A DNA stretch of 6,284 nucleotides, taken from positions 1 through 6,284 of the forward strand of contig JACDGQ010000202.1 of assembly GCA_013821615.1 (NCBI GenBank), in the 5' to 3' direction. Origin of the DNA: Planctomycetota bacterium (GTDB lineage Bacteria; Planctomycetota; UBA11346). Position numbers and translations under genes: made by a program. Below are positions 1 through 5,236 of the stretch, one piece after another (the first letter of the stretch is position 1; every line of letters begins with the position of its first letter). The notes beneath the pieces were generated by a model. It was given only the letters and a program-made list of their open reading frames with translations, was not told where the DNA came from and made no database searches.

Positions 1-1
1 C

Positions 2-760
2 GCCTGGGACGGCCGCTGGTACCTGCGCGCCTTCACCGACGAGGGCGCGGCGATCGGCGCCGCGGAAAACAGCGAGTGCCGCATCGACTCGCTGCCGCAG
101 AGCTGGGCGGTGCTGAGCGGCGCGGGCGAACCCGGGCGCGCGCGCGCCGCCATGGACGCGGTCGACCTGCAGCTGGTACGGCGCGGCCGCGGCCTGGTGC
201 AGCTCTTCGACCCGCCCTTCGACCACACCCCGCTCGACCCCGGCTACATCCGCGGCTACCCGCCCGGGGTGCGCGAGAACGGCGGCCAGTACACCCACGC
301 CGCGGTGTGGGTGGCGATGGCCTTCGCGCGCCTCGGCGACGCCGAGCGCGCCTGGGAGATCACCCGCCTGCTCGACCCGGTGCGCCGCGGCGGCGACGCC
401 GAGCGCCTGGCGACCAGCAAGGCCGAGCCCTACGTCATCGCCGCCGACGTCTACGGCGTGCCCCCGCACACCGGCCGCAGCGGTTGGACCTGGTACACCG
501 GCTCCGCCGGCTGGATGTACCGCCTGCTCATCGAAGAGCTGTTCGGCCTGCGCAAGACCGGCGACCGCTTATTCGTGACGCCCTGCCTGGCCAAGGACAT
601 GGACGGCTTCACCTGCACCTGGCGCCACGGCGCCGCCACCTACGTCATCACCGTCGCACGCGGAGCGCAGGCCACCCGCGTCGACGGACAGGATGTGCCG
701 GACCACGCGATCCCGCTCGTCGATGATGGGAGGGAGCACGCGGTCGAGGTGTGGCGGTGA
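2..760 (+). CDS. C-terminal part of GH94 glycoside phosphorylase domain, cyclic beta-1,2-glucan synthase type (5' end outside window)
   Basis: The frame is open from base 2 and ends at TGA 758-760, giving 252 residues with no N terminus. Recognisable blocks of the C-terminal GH94 domain of cyclic beta-1,2-glucan synthases (NdvB/ChvB/Cgs) occur in order: AWDGRWYLRAF (residues 1-11), ECRIDSLPQSWAVLSGAG (about 25-42), then FDPPFDHTPLDPGYIRGYPP, RENGGQYTHAAVW, EPYVIAADVYGVPPHTGR and SGWTWYTGSAGWMYRL. It closes with a short beta-rich tail ending LVDDGREHAVEVWR. In known members this domain sits at the end of an inner-membrane protein of roughly 2800 residues, where it acts on linear beta-1,2-glucan and helps control chain length; the product is a periplasmic osmoregulatory or host-interaction glucan. 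The catalytic Asp region of GH94 lies upstream of the window. The usual NPINH-like segment before EPYV reads LDPVRRG here, so the protein is somewhat divergent. A stand-alone GH94 phosphorylase cannot be excluded without the N-terminal part. It converges on the minus-strand PEPCK gene. Confidence 0.88.
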   Translation, partial: AWDGRWYLRAFTDEGAAIGAAENSECRIDSLPQSWAVLSGAGEPGRARAAMDAVDLQLVRRGRGLVQLFDPPFDHTPLDPGYIRGYPPGVRENGGQYTHAAVWVAMAFARLGDAERAWEITRLLDPVRRGGDAERLATSKAEPYVIAADVYGVPPHTGRSGWTWYTGSAGWMYRLLIEELFGLRKTGDRLFVTPCLAKDMDGFTCTWRHGAATYVITVARGAQATRVDGQDVPDHAIPLVDDGREHAVEVWR

Positions 761-762
761 GG

Positions 763-778
763 GAAGAGCGGAAGAGCG
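763..778 (+). repeat. Short tandem repeat, 2 x 8 nt (GAAGAGCG)
   Basis: GAAGAGCG occurs twice head to tail directly after the GH94 stop codon. It overlaps the outer arm of the inverted repeat. The array is very short and may be incidental to the purine-rich composition here. Confidence 0.45.
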
Positions 779-879
779 GAATGGGAGAGTGAGGTGAGGT
801 GCCCTACTCTGTGGGTTCTTCGTCGTTCCGCCTGGATCGATTACCTACTTGGACCTCGTTGGTCAAAACAGAAAATCGA

Positions 880-909
880 GATCGAACAAGAGAAACGGAG
901 GAACGGAGG
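880..909 (+). repeat. Inner inverted-repeat arm, left
   Basis: This 30-nt arm begins GATCGAACAAGAG and continues with two copies of an AACGGAGG-like unit. It pairs with 970-999. The two mismatches fall in the tandem AACGGAG units, where the A/G variants are swapped between arms (AAACGGAGG-AACGGAGG against GAACGGAG-AAACGGAGG). Confidence 0.85.
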
Positions 910-969
910 ACAGCCAAGAGATGGCGATGCCGTTTTCCCGATTTCGCTTTTTTCCCGGCTCCCTGCCTT

Positions 970-999
970 CCTCCGTTTCTCCGTTCCTCTTGTTCGATC
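970..999 (-). repeat. Inner inverted-repeat arm, right
   Basis: Reverse-complement partner of 880-909 with 28 of 30 identical positions. It ends CTCTTGTTCGATC on the plus strand. A further direct repeat, GATTTCGCTTT, lies at 940-950 in the loop and again at 1001-1011 just outside this arm, so the island is built from several reused pieces. Confidence 0.85.
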
Positions 1000-1105
1000 A
1001 GATTTCGCTTTCCCCGCGCTGGACGGAAAGTTTTCATCTCGGACGACGAAGAACCACTCTGTGTCGCCTTGCCTGCCACCTTCTGCTCTTCCGCCCCTCC
1101 CCTTC

Positions 1106-4100
1106 CTACGCCTTCCCCATTGAAACCGCCTCCGCCTTCCCCATCGGATCCGCCCCGATCGTCCCCTGCAGCTGCTCGAGGTAATCCGGGGCCAACACGG
1201 CTGCGAGCTGGGCGCGGGCGCGCTCCAAGCGGCCACCCACATCCAGGCGGCGCGCCTCGTCCTGGTGGCTGCGCCGCGCGAGGAAGGCCTCGAGCGCGGC
1301 GACGTGGCGCCGCCACAGCGCGGTGTCGCGCTCCTGCTTCACCGCCAGGCGGCGGCGGTACCAGGCGCTGGCGAGCAGGTTCTCGCGCGTGAACAGCGCG
1401 CGCAGCGCGGGATCGCCGATGCCCTTGCCCTGCCAGTGGCCGTGCGCCATGACGTGCAGGATGGCGGCGAGCGGCGGGCTGGCCTCTTCGATGCTGCCGT
1501 CGTCGAAGTAGCTCTGCGCGACGCGCTGCTGCGCCTCGACGATGGAATCGAGGCCGGCGACGAAGGCCTCCAGGTCCTGGGTCTCGGGGCGCAGGATGGC
1601 CTCGTTGAACACCGCCGCGGGGGTGTCGAAGATGCGACCGAAGAAGGTGTGCACGAACTTGGACGTGATGCGGTAGCCGAGCCGGCTGGCCGGGATCGCG
1701 CGTCCGCCGTGGCTGAAGTCGGCGATGCGTTCCAGGTGGCCATTGCGGATGAGCATCGCCGGCTCGCGCTCGGCGACCGCCAGCCGGCACCAGATCTCGG
1801 GGATGAGCAGACTGACGTCGTGGTCGACCTGGACGTGCGGGCCGATGTGCCCAGCCGCGGAGGTGAAGCCGTCGGCGCCGGTGAGGATGGCGCTGACCAG
1901 GGCGTTGTTGAGGTCGGCGGTGGCGCGCACCATGTTGAATGGGCCTTTGGTCAGCGCGCCCTCGCTGCCCGCGCCGGTGGTCGACGGCGACTTGCCGGTC
2001 AGGCTGCACACGAAGTCCATGAACAGCTCGGGCAGCTCCTGGTAGTGGATCGGGTTGTAGACCGCGAGCATGCGGATCGCGCCGTCCGGCGGGTTGTTGC
2101 GCCGCCCGGCGAGCACCGCATTGACCGGCAGGTGCAGCGCCTGCTGCGGACCGATCCGGCGATGGAAGCGCGTCCCGACCAGCGCCAGCCAGCGGTCGCG
2201 GTGGTGGACGAGGTCGGGCCTGACCTGCAGGTAGCGCGGATTCTTGGTGCGCTTGCCGTCGACGATGCGCGGGTGCGCGCTCGACACCACGTAGCCGCCG
2301 GTGCGCGCCGCCGCGCCGCGCAGGCGCGCCTGCATCGGCGCGGTGAAGGCCTCGAAGCCCATCGCGTCGTCGACCAGGGCGACGGCGTCCGCGGCGGTGA
2401 GCGGCTCGTAATTCGAAGCGAACAACCCGGGTGAAGCCATGTCGATCTCGGCCTGCTTGTCATAGCCGCGGTGGATCGCGTCGTCGGGGCGCTGGAACAG
2501 CCGCGACTCGCAGTTCTCGGCCAGTTTGACGCTCGGCGCACGGTAGTCGGGGTTCAGTCCCGCCAGGCGCGCGCTCGGCACCACCACCGAGGCGGTGATG
2601 TCGTCCTCCATCTGGACCTTCAACGCGGCGGTGAAGTCCTGGCGCAGCTTGAAGGTGCGCCACGAGCCGTCGCCCTGCAGGCCGACGCGCAGGTAGCTGC
2701 CGACCAGCTTGCGGTCGCCGAACTTGAACTCGTGCCCGCGGCTACCGTTGACGATGTCGACGCTGAAGTGCTGGCGCCAGTCGCCGCCCCACTCCGGGCG
2801 GTAGAAGCGCTTGATGATGAAGAGCAGCGCGCGCACGTGGTTGGGCACCGTCGCCAGCCAGGCGTTGTAGGCCGGGCTGAACTCGCCGGGCGAGGGCGTG
2901 AACAGCTTGATCACCGACCCCAGGCTGCGCCCCGGATCGAGCAGCGGCCGGCTCGGACGCCGGCTGTAGTCGTGAGCCTGGTCGGGCAGCATGCGGTCGC
3001 CGTAGTCGCGCGCGCACAGCGCCGCGACCGCGTCCAGGTCCTGGTCCAGGTCGCTGATAAACACCGGTCCGTACAGCACCGCGTCGACCAGCGACTTGGC
3101 GATCTCCGACTTGCCGCCGCCCGAAACCGTGCACGGCTTGTGGCAGAAGGTGCCCTCGGCGACGGTGCCGACCAGGCGCCACGACGGCGCGCCGGGGTGC
3201 TTCTCGAGGTGCACCTTGTAGCCGGCCGGGTGCACGTACGCGAAGCCGGGGCGCAGGCGGATCGACTGCCGCCCGGCCGCGCCCTGCCAGCTCACGGTCT
3301 GCGCGCGCTGGTCGATGCGCACGTCCTCGGGCACGTAGACGATGTCGGGGTAGCGCTTGTCGATACCATGGCCCTCGGGTTGCACGTCCATCAGCGCCGC
3401 GAAGCGCTCGCGCTGCTCGGCGAAGGTGTGGCCGCGGCTCTGCACCACCGCGTTGTCGCCCGCGAAGACCTCGCCCAGGGTGTAACTGGCGAAGGCCAGG
3501 GCGCCGCCGGAGTGCTCCTCCTCGCAGGCGCCGAAACGGTTGGCGGCGAAACCGATCTGGGTCTTCACCTCCTTCTTGCAGTAGCCGAAATAGTTGTCGG
3601 CCAGGACGGTGACGACCACGCCCTCGACGGTGCGGCAGGTGATCTTGAAGGCGTTGCCGCCGTTGTAGCGCTCGCCCTCGTCACGCCAGCACATGCCCTC
3701 GGCACGCTGGCGCGGGGTCGCCTGGTCGGCGTGCGGCAGGCCGACGTCGCGCTTGGTCAGCGCGGTCAGGTGCGGCGCCAGGATCACGCACCCGGTGTGG
3801 CCGGTCCAGTGGTCGGTATCGAGTGCGGCATCGTTCTCAGGCAGGGTCGGGTCGCCGGCGTTGCCGAACACCGATTCGACGAAGTCGAGGTTGGAGACCA
3901 GGCCGCCGGGCGCGAAGAAGCGCGTCTCCATGGTGCGCCGGGCGCTGACCCCGGGGACCTCCGGGCAGACCAGCGGGCGCAGCAGCAGGCTGACCGTCAG
4001 CTCGGTGCCGGGGCCATGCTCGCCACAGGCGAAGGGCAGGCGCTGGAGCGCGCGCGGCGGGTTGAGGGCGTGGCGCAGCAGCGCGGCGAACACCGCCTTG

Positions 4101-4591
4101 GGCACCGCGTACTTGTCCGCCGGCACCGGCAGGCCGCCCTCGGCGATGTGGAACACCCCCTGCGTGGTGCGGCGGTCGGAACGCGGATTGTGCAGCACGC
4201 CCTGGGCGGTGCGGAACGAGGTCAGCAGCTCGGACGCGAAGCGGTCGCCATCGACCGGCAGCGACAGCTCGCGCGCCAGGCCGTGGCGATCGAGGATGAA
4301 GGTGTCCTTGGGCAGGCGCGGGATGTCGCCGCACCCGGCGAGATGGCGGTCGAGGAAGGCCTGGATGCGCTGGTCGGCCGGCGGCAGCACCTCGCTGAGC
4401 AGGCGGCCCTGCTCGCGGTGGTTGGCGAGCAGATCGCGCGCCACCGCCAGGAATTCGCGATCGCTCTCGGCCGGCACCACCTCGTGGCCGAGCGCGGCGA
4501 GCTTGAGGGTGATGTAGCGGATCAGCTGGCGGCGGTCGCCATCGTGGTTGACGCCGTCTTCACTCAGGCCCAGCGCGCGTTGCATGTCCAT
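1106..4591 (-). CDS. PPi-type (diphosphate) phosphoenolpyruvate carboxykinase
   Basis: The product has 1161 residues and should be a soluble cytoplasmic enzyme; no signal peptide or membrane segment is seen. By family knowledge PPi-PEPCK (EC 4.1.1.38), first identified genetically in Entamoeba and Propionibacterium, interconverts PEP + CO2 + Pi with oxaloacetate + PPi, and is about twice the length of ATP or GTP PEPCKs, as here. Visible signatures are ERYNGGNAFKITCR (residues 307-320, resembling the YGGN substrate loop of GTP-PEPCK), DNYFGYCKKEVKTQ (332-345), the glycine-rich P-loop-like TVSGGGKSEIAKS (488-500) followed by VFISDLDQD (510-518), NPIHYQELPELFMDF (846-860), and SLTGKSPSTTGAGSEG (863-878). 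The start chosen is ATG at 4589-4591, preceded by GAGGGG at 4599-4604 with 7 nt spacing; a second ATG follows two codons later. The frame stays open upstream to about 5119 but lacks a good start there and overlaps the phosphatase-like gene. The C terminus carries MGKA twice. Family assignment is from memory of conserved blocks, not a search. Confidence 0.8.
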   Translation of the reverse strand: MDMQRALGLSEDGVNHDGDRRQLIRYITLKLAALGHEVVPAESDREFLAVARDLLANHREQGRLLSEVLPPADQRIQAFLDRHLAGCGDIPRLPKDTFILDRHGLARELSLPVDGDRFASELLTSFRTAQGVLHNPRSDRRTTQGVFHIAEGGLPVPADKYAVPKAVFAALLRHALNPPRALQRLPFACGEHGPGTELTVSLLLRPLVCPEVPGVSARRTMETRFFAPGGLVSNLDFVESVFGNAGDPTLPENDAALDTDHWTGHTGCVILAPHLTALTKRDVGLPHADQATPRQRAEGMCWRDEGERYNGGNAFKITCRTVEGVVVTVLADNYFGYCKKEVKTQIGFAANRFGACEEEHSGGALAFASYTLGEVFAGDNAVVQSRGHTFAEQRERFAALMDVQPEGHGIDKRYPDIVYVPEDVRIDQRAQTVSWQGAAGRQSIRLRPGFAYVHPAGYKVHLEKHPGAPSWRLVGTVAEGTFCHKPCTVSGGGKSEIAKSLVDAVLYGPVFISDLDQDLDAVAALCARDYGDRMLPDQAHDYSRRPSRPLLDPGRSLGSVIKLFTPSPGEFSPAYNAWLATVPNHVRALLFIIKRFYRPEWGGDWRQHFSVDIVNGSRGHEFKFGDRKLVGSYLRVGLQGDGSWRTFKLRQDFTAALKVQMEDDITASVVVPSARLAGLNPDYRAPSVKLAENCESRLFQRPDDAIHRGYDKQAEIDMASPGLFASNYEPLTAADAVALVDDAMGFEAFTAPMQARLRGAAARTGGYVVSSAHPRIVDGKRTKNPRYLQVRPDLVHHRDRWLALVGTRFHRRIGPQQALHLPVNAVLAGRRNNPPDGAIRMLAVYNPIHYQELPELFMDFVCSLTGKSPSTTGAGSEGALTKGPFNMVRATADLNNALVSAILTGADGFTSAAGHIGPHVQVDHDVSLLIPEIWCRLAVAEREPAMLIRNGHLERIADFSHGGRAIPASRLGYRITSKFVHTFFGRIFDTPAAVFNEAILRPETQDLEAFVAGLDSIVEAQQRVAQSYFDDGSIEEASPPLAAILHVMAHGHWQGKGIGDPALRALFTRENLLASAWYRRRLAVKQERDTALWRRHVAALEAFLARRSHQDEARRLDVGGRLERARAQLAAVLAPDYLEQLQGTIGADPMGKAEAVSMGKA
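1109..1144 (-). repeat. 12-nt direct repeat in the 3' end of the PEPCK gene
   Basis: CGCCTTCCCCAT occurs at 1109-1120 and 1133-1144 with a 24-nt period. It encodes the doubled MGKA at the C terminus (residues 1150-1153 and 1158-1161, the last before TAG). An 8-codon in-frame duplication at the very end of the gene is the simplest reading. Confidence 0.7.
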
Positions 4592-4598
4592 GGCGGAT

Positions 4599-4604
4599 CC
4601 CCTC
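4599..4604 (-). promoter_or_regulatory. Ribosome binding site for PEPCK
   Basis: GAGGGG on the minus strand lies 7 nt before the ATG at 4591. It decides the start codon against the longer open frame upstream. Confidence 0.7.
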
Positions 4605-4628
4605 GGTGACGTGGCCGGGCATGAGAGC

Positions 4629-4665
4629 GGGGCTGGGGCGCTTGGGAAGGGGCAGGGCGGGGGGG
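4629..4665 (+). promoter_or_regulatory. Six-tract G-rich array (G-quadruplex motif; C-rich in mRNA)
   Basis: Six plus-strand G-tracts of 3 to 7 bases lie at 4629-4632, 4635-4638, 4644-4646, 4649-4652, 4655-4657 and 4659-4665, with spacers of 2, 5, 2, 2 and 1 nt. This satisfies the usual G3+/N1-7 quadruplex pattern with tracts to spare. The G-rich strand is the template strand for the PEPCK transcript, so the nascent RNA is C-rich and G-poor, a composition favoured by Rho. Any regulatory role is inferred. Confidence 0.5.
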
Positions 4666-4677
4666 CCGCCGTCGGCC
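4664..4677 (-). other. Small hairpin in PEPCK leader
   Basis: GGCCGACGGCGGCC on the minus strand forms a perfect 5-bp GC stem (GGCCG/CGGCC) with a 4-nt loop. No U-tract follows; a C7 run follows instead, so it is not a standard intrinsic terminator. Confidence 0.35.
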
Positions 4678-4707
4678 AGGGAGTCACCGCCGCTGCTCTA
4701 CGCTGAG

Positions 4708-4721
4708 CCGCCACGAGGCGG
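4708..4721 (-). other. Small hairpin after phosphatase-like gene
   Basis: CCGCCTCGTGGCGG on the minus strand forms a perfect 5-bp stem (CCGCC/GGCGG) with a TCGT loop, starting 19 nt after the stop codon. There is no U-tract. It could stabilise the upstream mRNA end or be chance in GC-rich DNA. Confidence 0.35.
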
Positions 4722-4740
4722 AATGGACTTACCGCAGAGG

Positions 4741-5232
4741 CTAGTGCGGAACCGCCCGCGCCCGCCGCACCGAGAACACCCCGGTCTTGGCATCCTTCTG
4801 CGCCTTGACCCAGACCTCGGTCTGCAGCTTGAGGTTGTCGCGCGTGGCGCGGAAGCGCGCGAGCAGCAGCGCGGGGTCCTGGTCGCCCGTCAGCGGATCG
4901 CGGTTGGGCCAGCGTTCGACGCGCAGCGCTCCGGGGAACAGCCGCGGACAATCGCGCTCGTCCGGCATCGAGACCAGGATCGCCACCTGGAAGGCGCTGC
5001 CGCGGCCGAAGTAGCGCTGCGCGCTCTTGCTCTCCTGCAGGTGGATGTCGTAGCCGACCTCGCCCATCACCACCGCGGTGAGCGGGTGGACCGGCCGGGG
5101 CTCGATGCCGCCGCTGCACACCTCGTAGCCGTCACCGCCGAGGCGCTGGAGGAAGGCCTCGGCGATCTGGCTGCGGATGGCGTTCTCGTGGTCGAGGAAG
5201 ATCACCCGCTCGCGGTCCTGGGTCATGCTCAT
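4741..5232 (-). CDS. Low-molecular-weight phosphatase/ArsC-family protein lacking the catalytic cysteine
   Basis: The product has 163 residues and matches the low-molecular-weight protein tyrosine phosphatase and thioredoxin-type arsenate reductase fold in collinear blocks: VIFLDHENAIRSQIAEAFL (10-28) at the P-loop, SGGIEPRPVHPLTAVVMGE (40-58), GYDIHLQESKS (60-70), then VSMPDERDCP (87-96) and RWPNRDP (107-113). Active members have CX5R in the P-loop; here the Cys position is Asp14, while Arg20 and Ser21 remain. Of the three ArsC redox cysteines (10, 82 and 89 in the S. aureus enzyme), the first is Asp14, the second Ser88, and only the third (Cys95) is kept. Normal phosphatase or arsenate reductase chemistry is therefore unlikely, and anion binding or a regulatory role is my inference. 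The start ATG at 5232 has AGGGA at 5240-5244 with 7 nt spacing; ATG at 5226 is an alternative. It begins 4 nt after the pyruvate kinase stop, so the two are probably translationally coupled. Confidence 0.77.
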   Translation of the reverse strand: MSMTQDRERVIFLDHENAIRSQIAEAFLQRLGGDGYEVCSGGIEPRPVHPLTAVVMGEVGYDIHLQESKSAQRYFGRGSAFQVAILVSMPDERDCPRLFPGALRVERWPNRDPLTGDQDPALLLARFRATRDNLKLQTEVWVKAQKDAKTGVFSVRRARAVPH

Positions 5233-5236
5233 GACG

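Larger units (their letters stand above)
768..1094. repeat. Nested imperfect inverted repeat (about 330 bp, dyad near 931-940)
   Basis: Three blocks on the left recur in reverse complement, in mirrored order, on the right. The outer block GCGGAAGAGCGGAA (768-781) matches the complement of 1081-1094 at 13 of 14 positions. The middle block GGTTCTTCGTCGT (814-826) matches the complement of 1043-1055 at 13 of 13. The inner block at 880-909 matches the complement of 970-999 at 28 of 30, with a 60-nt loop. Distances between blocks differ (46 versus 39 nt, 66 versus 56 nt), so the arms have diverged by insertions and deletions. This fits two old copies of one intergenic repeat in opposite orientation, or a decayed miniature inverted-repeat element. 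No transposase gene or clear target-site duplication is seen. A transcript from either strand could fold into a long hairpin. Confidence 0.8.
761..1105. other. Non-coding intergenic island between convergent genes
   Basis: This 345-bp gap separates the TGA of the GH94 gene from the TAG of the minus-strand PEPCK gene. It is visibly richer in A and T than both flanks and carries homopurine and homopyrimidine stretches. Reading frames crossing it are low-complexity (Arg/Ser/Pro-rich), overlap one another on both strands and start without recognisable ribosome binding sites, so I call no gene. Its main content is the nested inverted repeat listed separately. I see no canonical stem followed by a T-run, so a conventional intrinsic terminator is not evident; the long palindrome may serve that role for both converging transcripts. 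Confidence 0.7.
4592..4740 (-). other. 149-nt leader between phosphatase-like gene and PEPCK
   Basis: This spacer lies between the TAG of the phosphatase-like gene and the PEPCK start. In the mRNA sense it carries two small perfect hairpins, then a C-rich, G-poor stretch, then the PEPCK ribosome binding site. I see no convincing -35/-10 pair. It may hold an internal promoter, a processing site or an attenuator, none of which can be confirmed from the sequence. Confidence 0.5.

Noticed and set aside
76..726. Alternative plus-strand frame overlapping the GH94 fragment
   Set aside because: Arg/Pro-rich frame-shifted shadow; the frame from base 2 carries the conserved GH94 blocks.
940..968. Possible intrinsic terminator using the T6 run at 948-953
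   Set aside because: No stable GC stem sits immediately before the T-run on the plus strand, and it lies in the loop of the larger palindrome.
768..1094. CRISPR array
   Set aside because: Repeats are inverted and only two-copy, without regular spacers.
841..1242. Minus-strand small frame of 133 codons in the gap
   Set aside because: It starts inside PEPCK in another frame and has no motif; its length is explained by few stop codons in GC- and purine-rich sequence.
799..1392. Plus-strand open frame across the intergenic gap and PEPCK 3' end
   Set aside because: No ribosome binding site or recognisable motif, low-complexity Arg/Pro/Ser composition, and it runs through both inverted-repeat arms and the end of a real gene.
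1265..2434. Plus-strand open frame of 389 codons antisense to the PEPCK 3' half
   Set aside because: Same shadow composition; the minus strand here carries clear conserved enzyme motifs.
2471..4609. Long plus-strand open frame of 712 codons antisense to PEPCK
   Set aside because: Its Ala/Arg/Gly/Val/Gln-rich translation has no recognisable motif and mirrors the codon bias of the PEPCK gene, a typical antisense shadow in GC-rich DNA.
4592..5119. N-terminal extension of the PEPCK frame (about 176 further residues)
   Set aside because: It overlaps the phosphatase-like gene in another frame, is low-complexity Arg/Ala/Pro-rich where they overlap, and has no good start; ATG 4591 has a well-placed GAGGGG.
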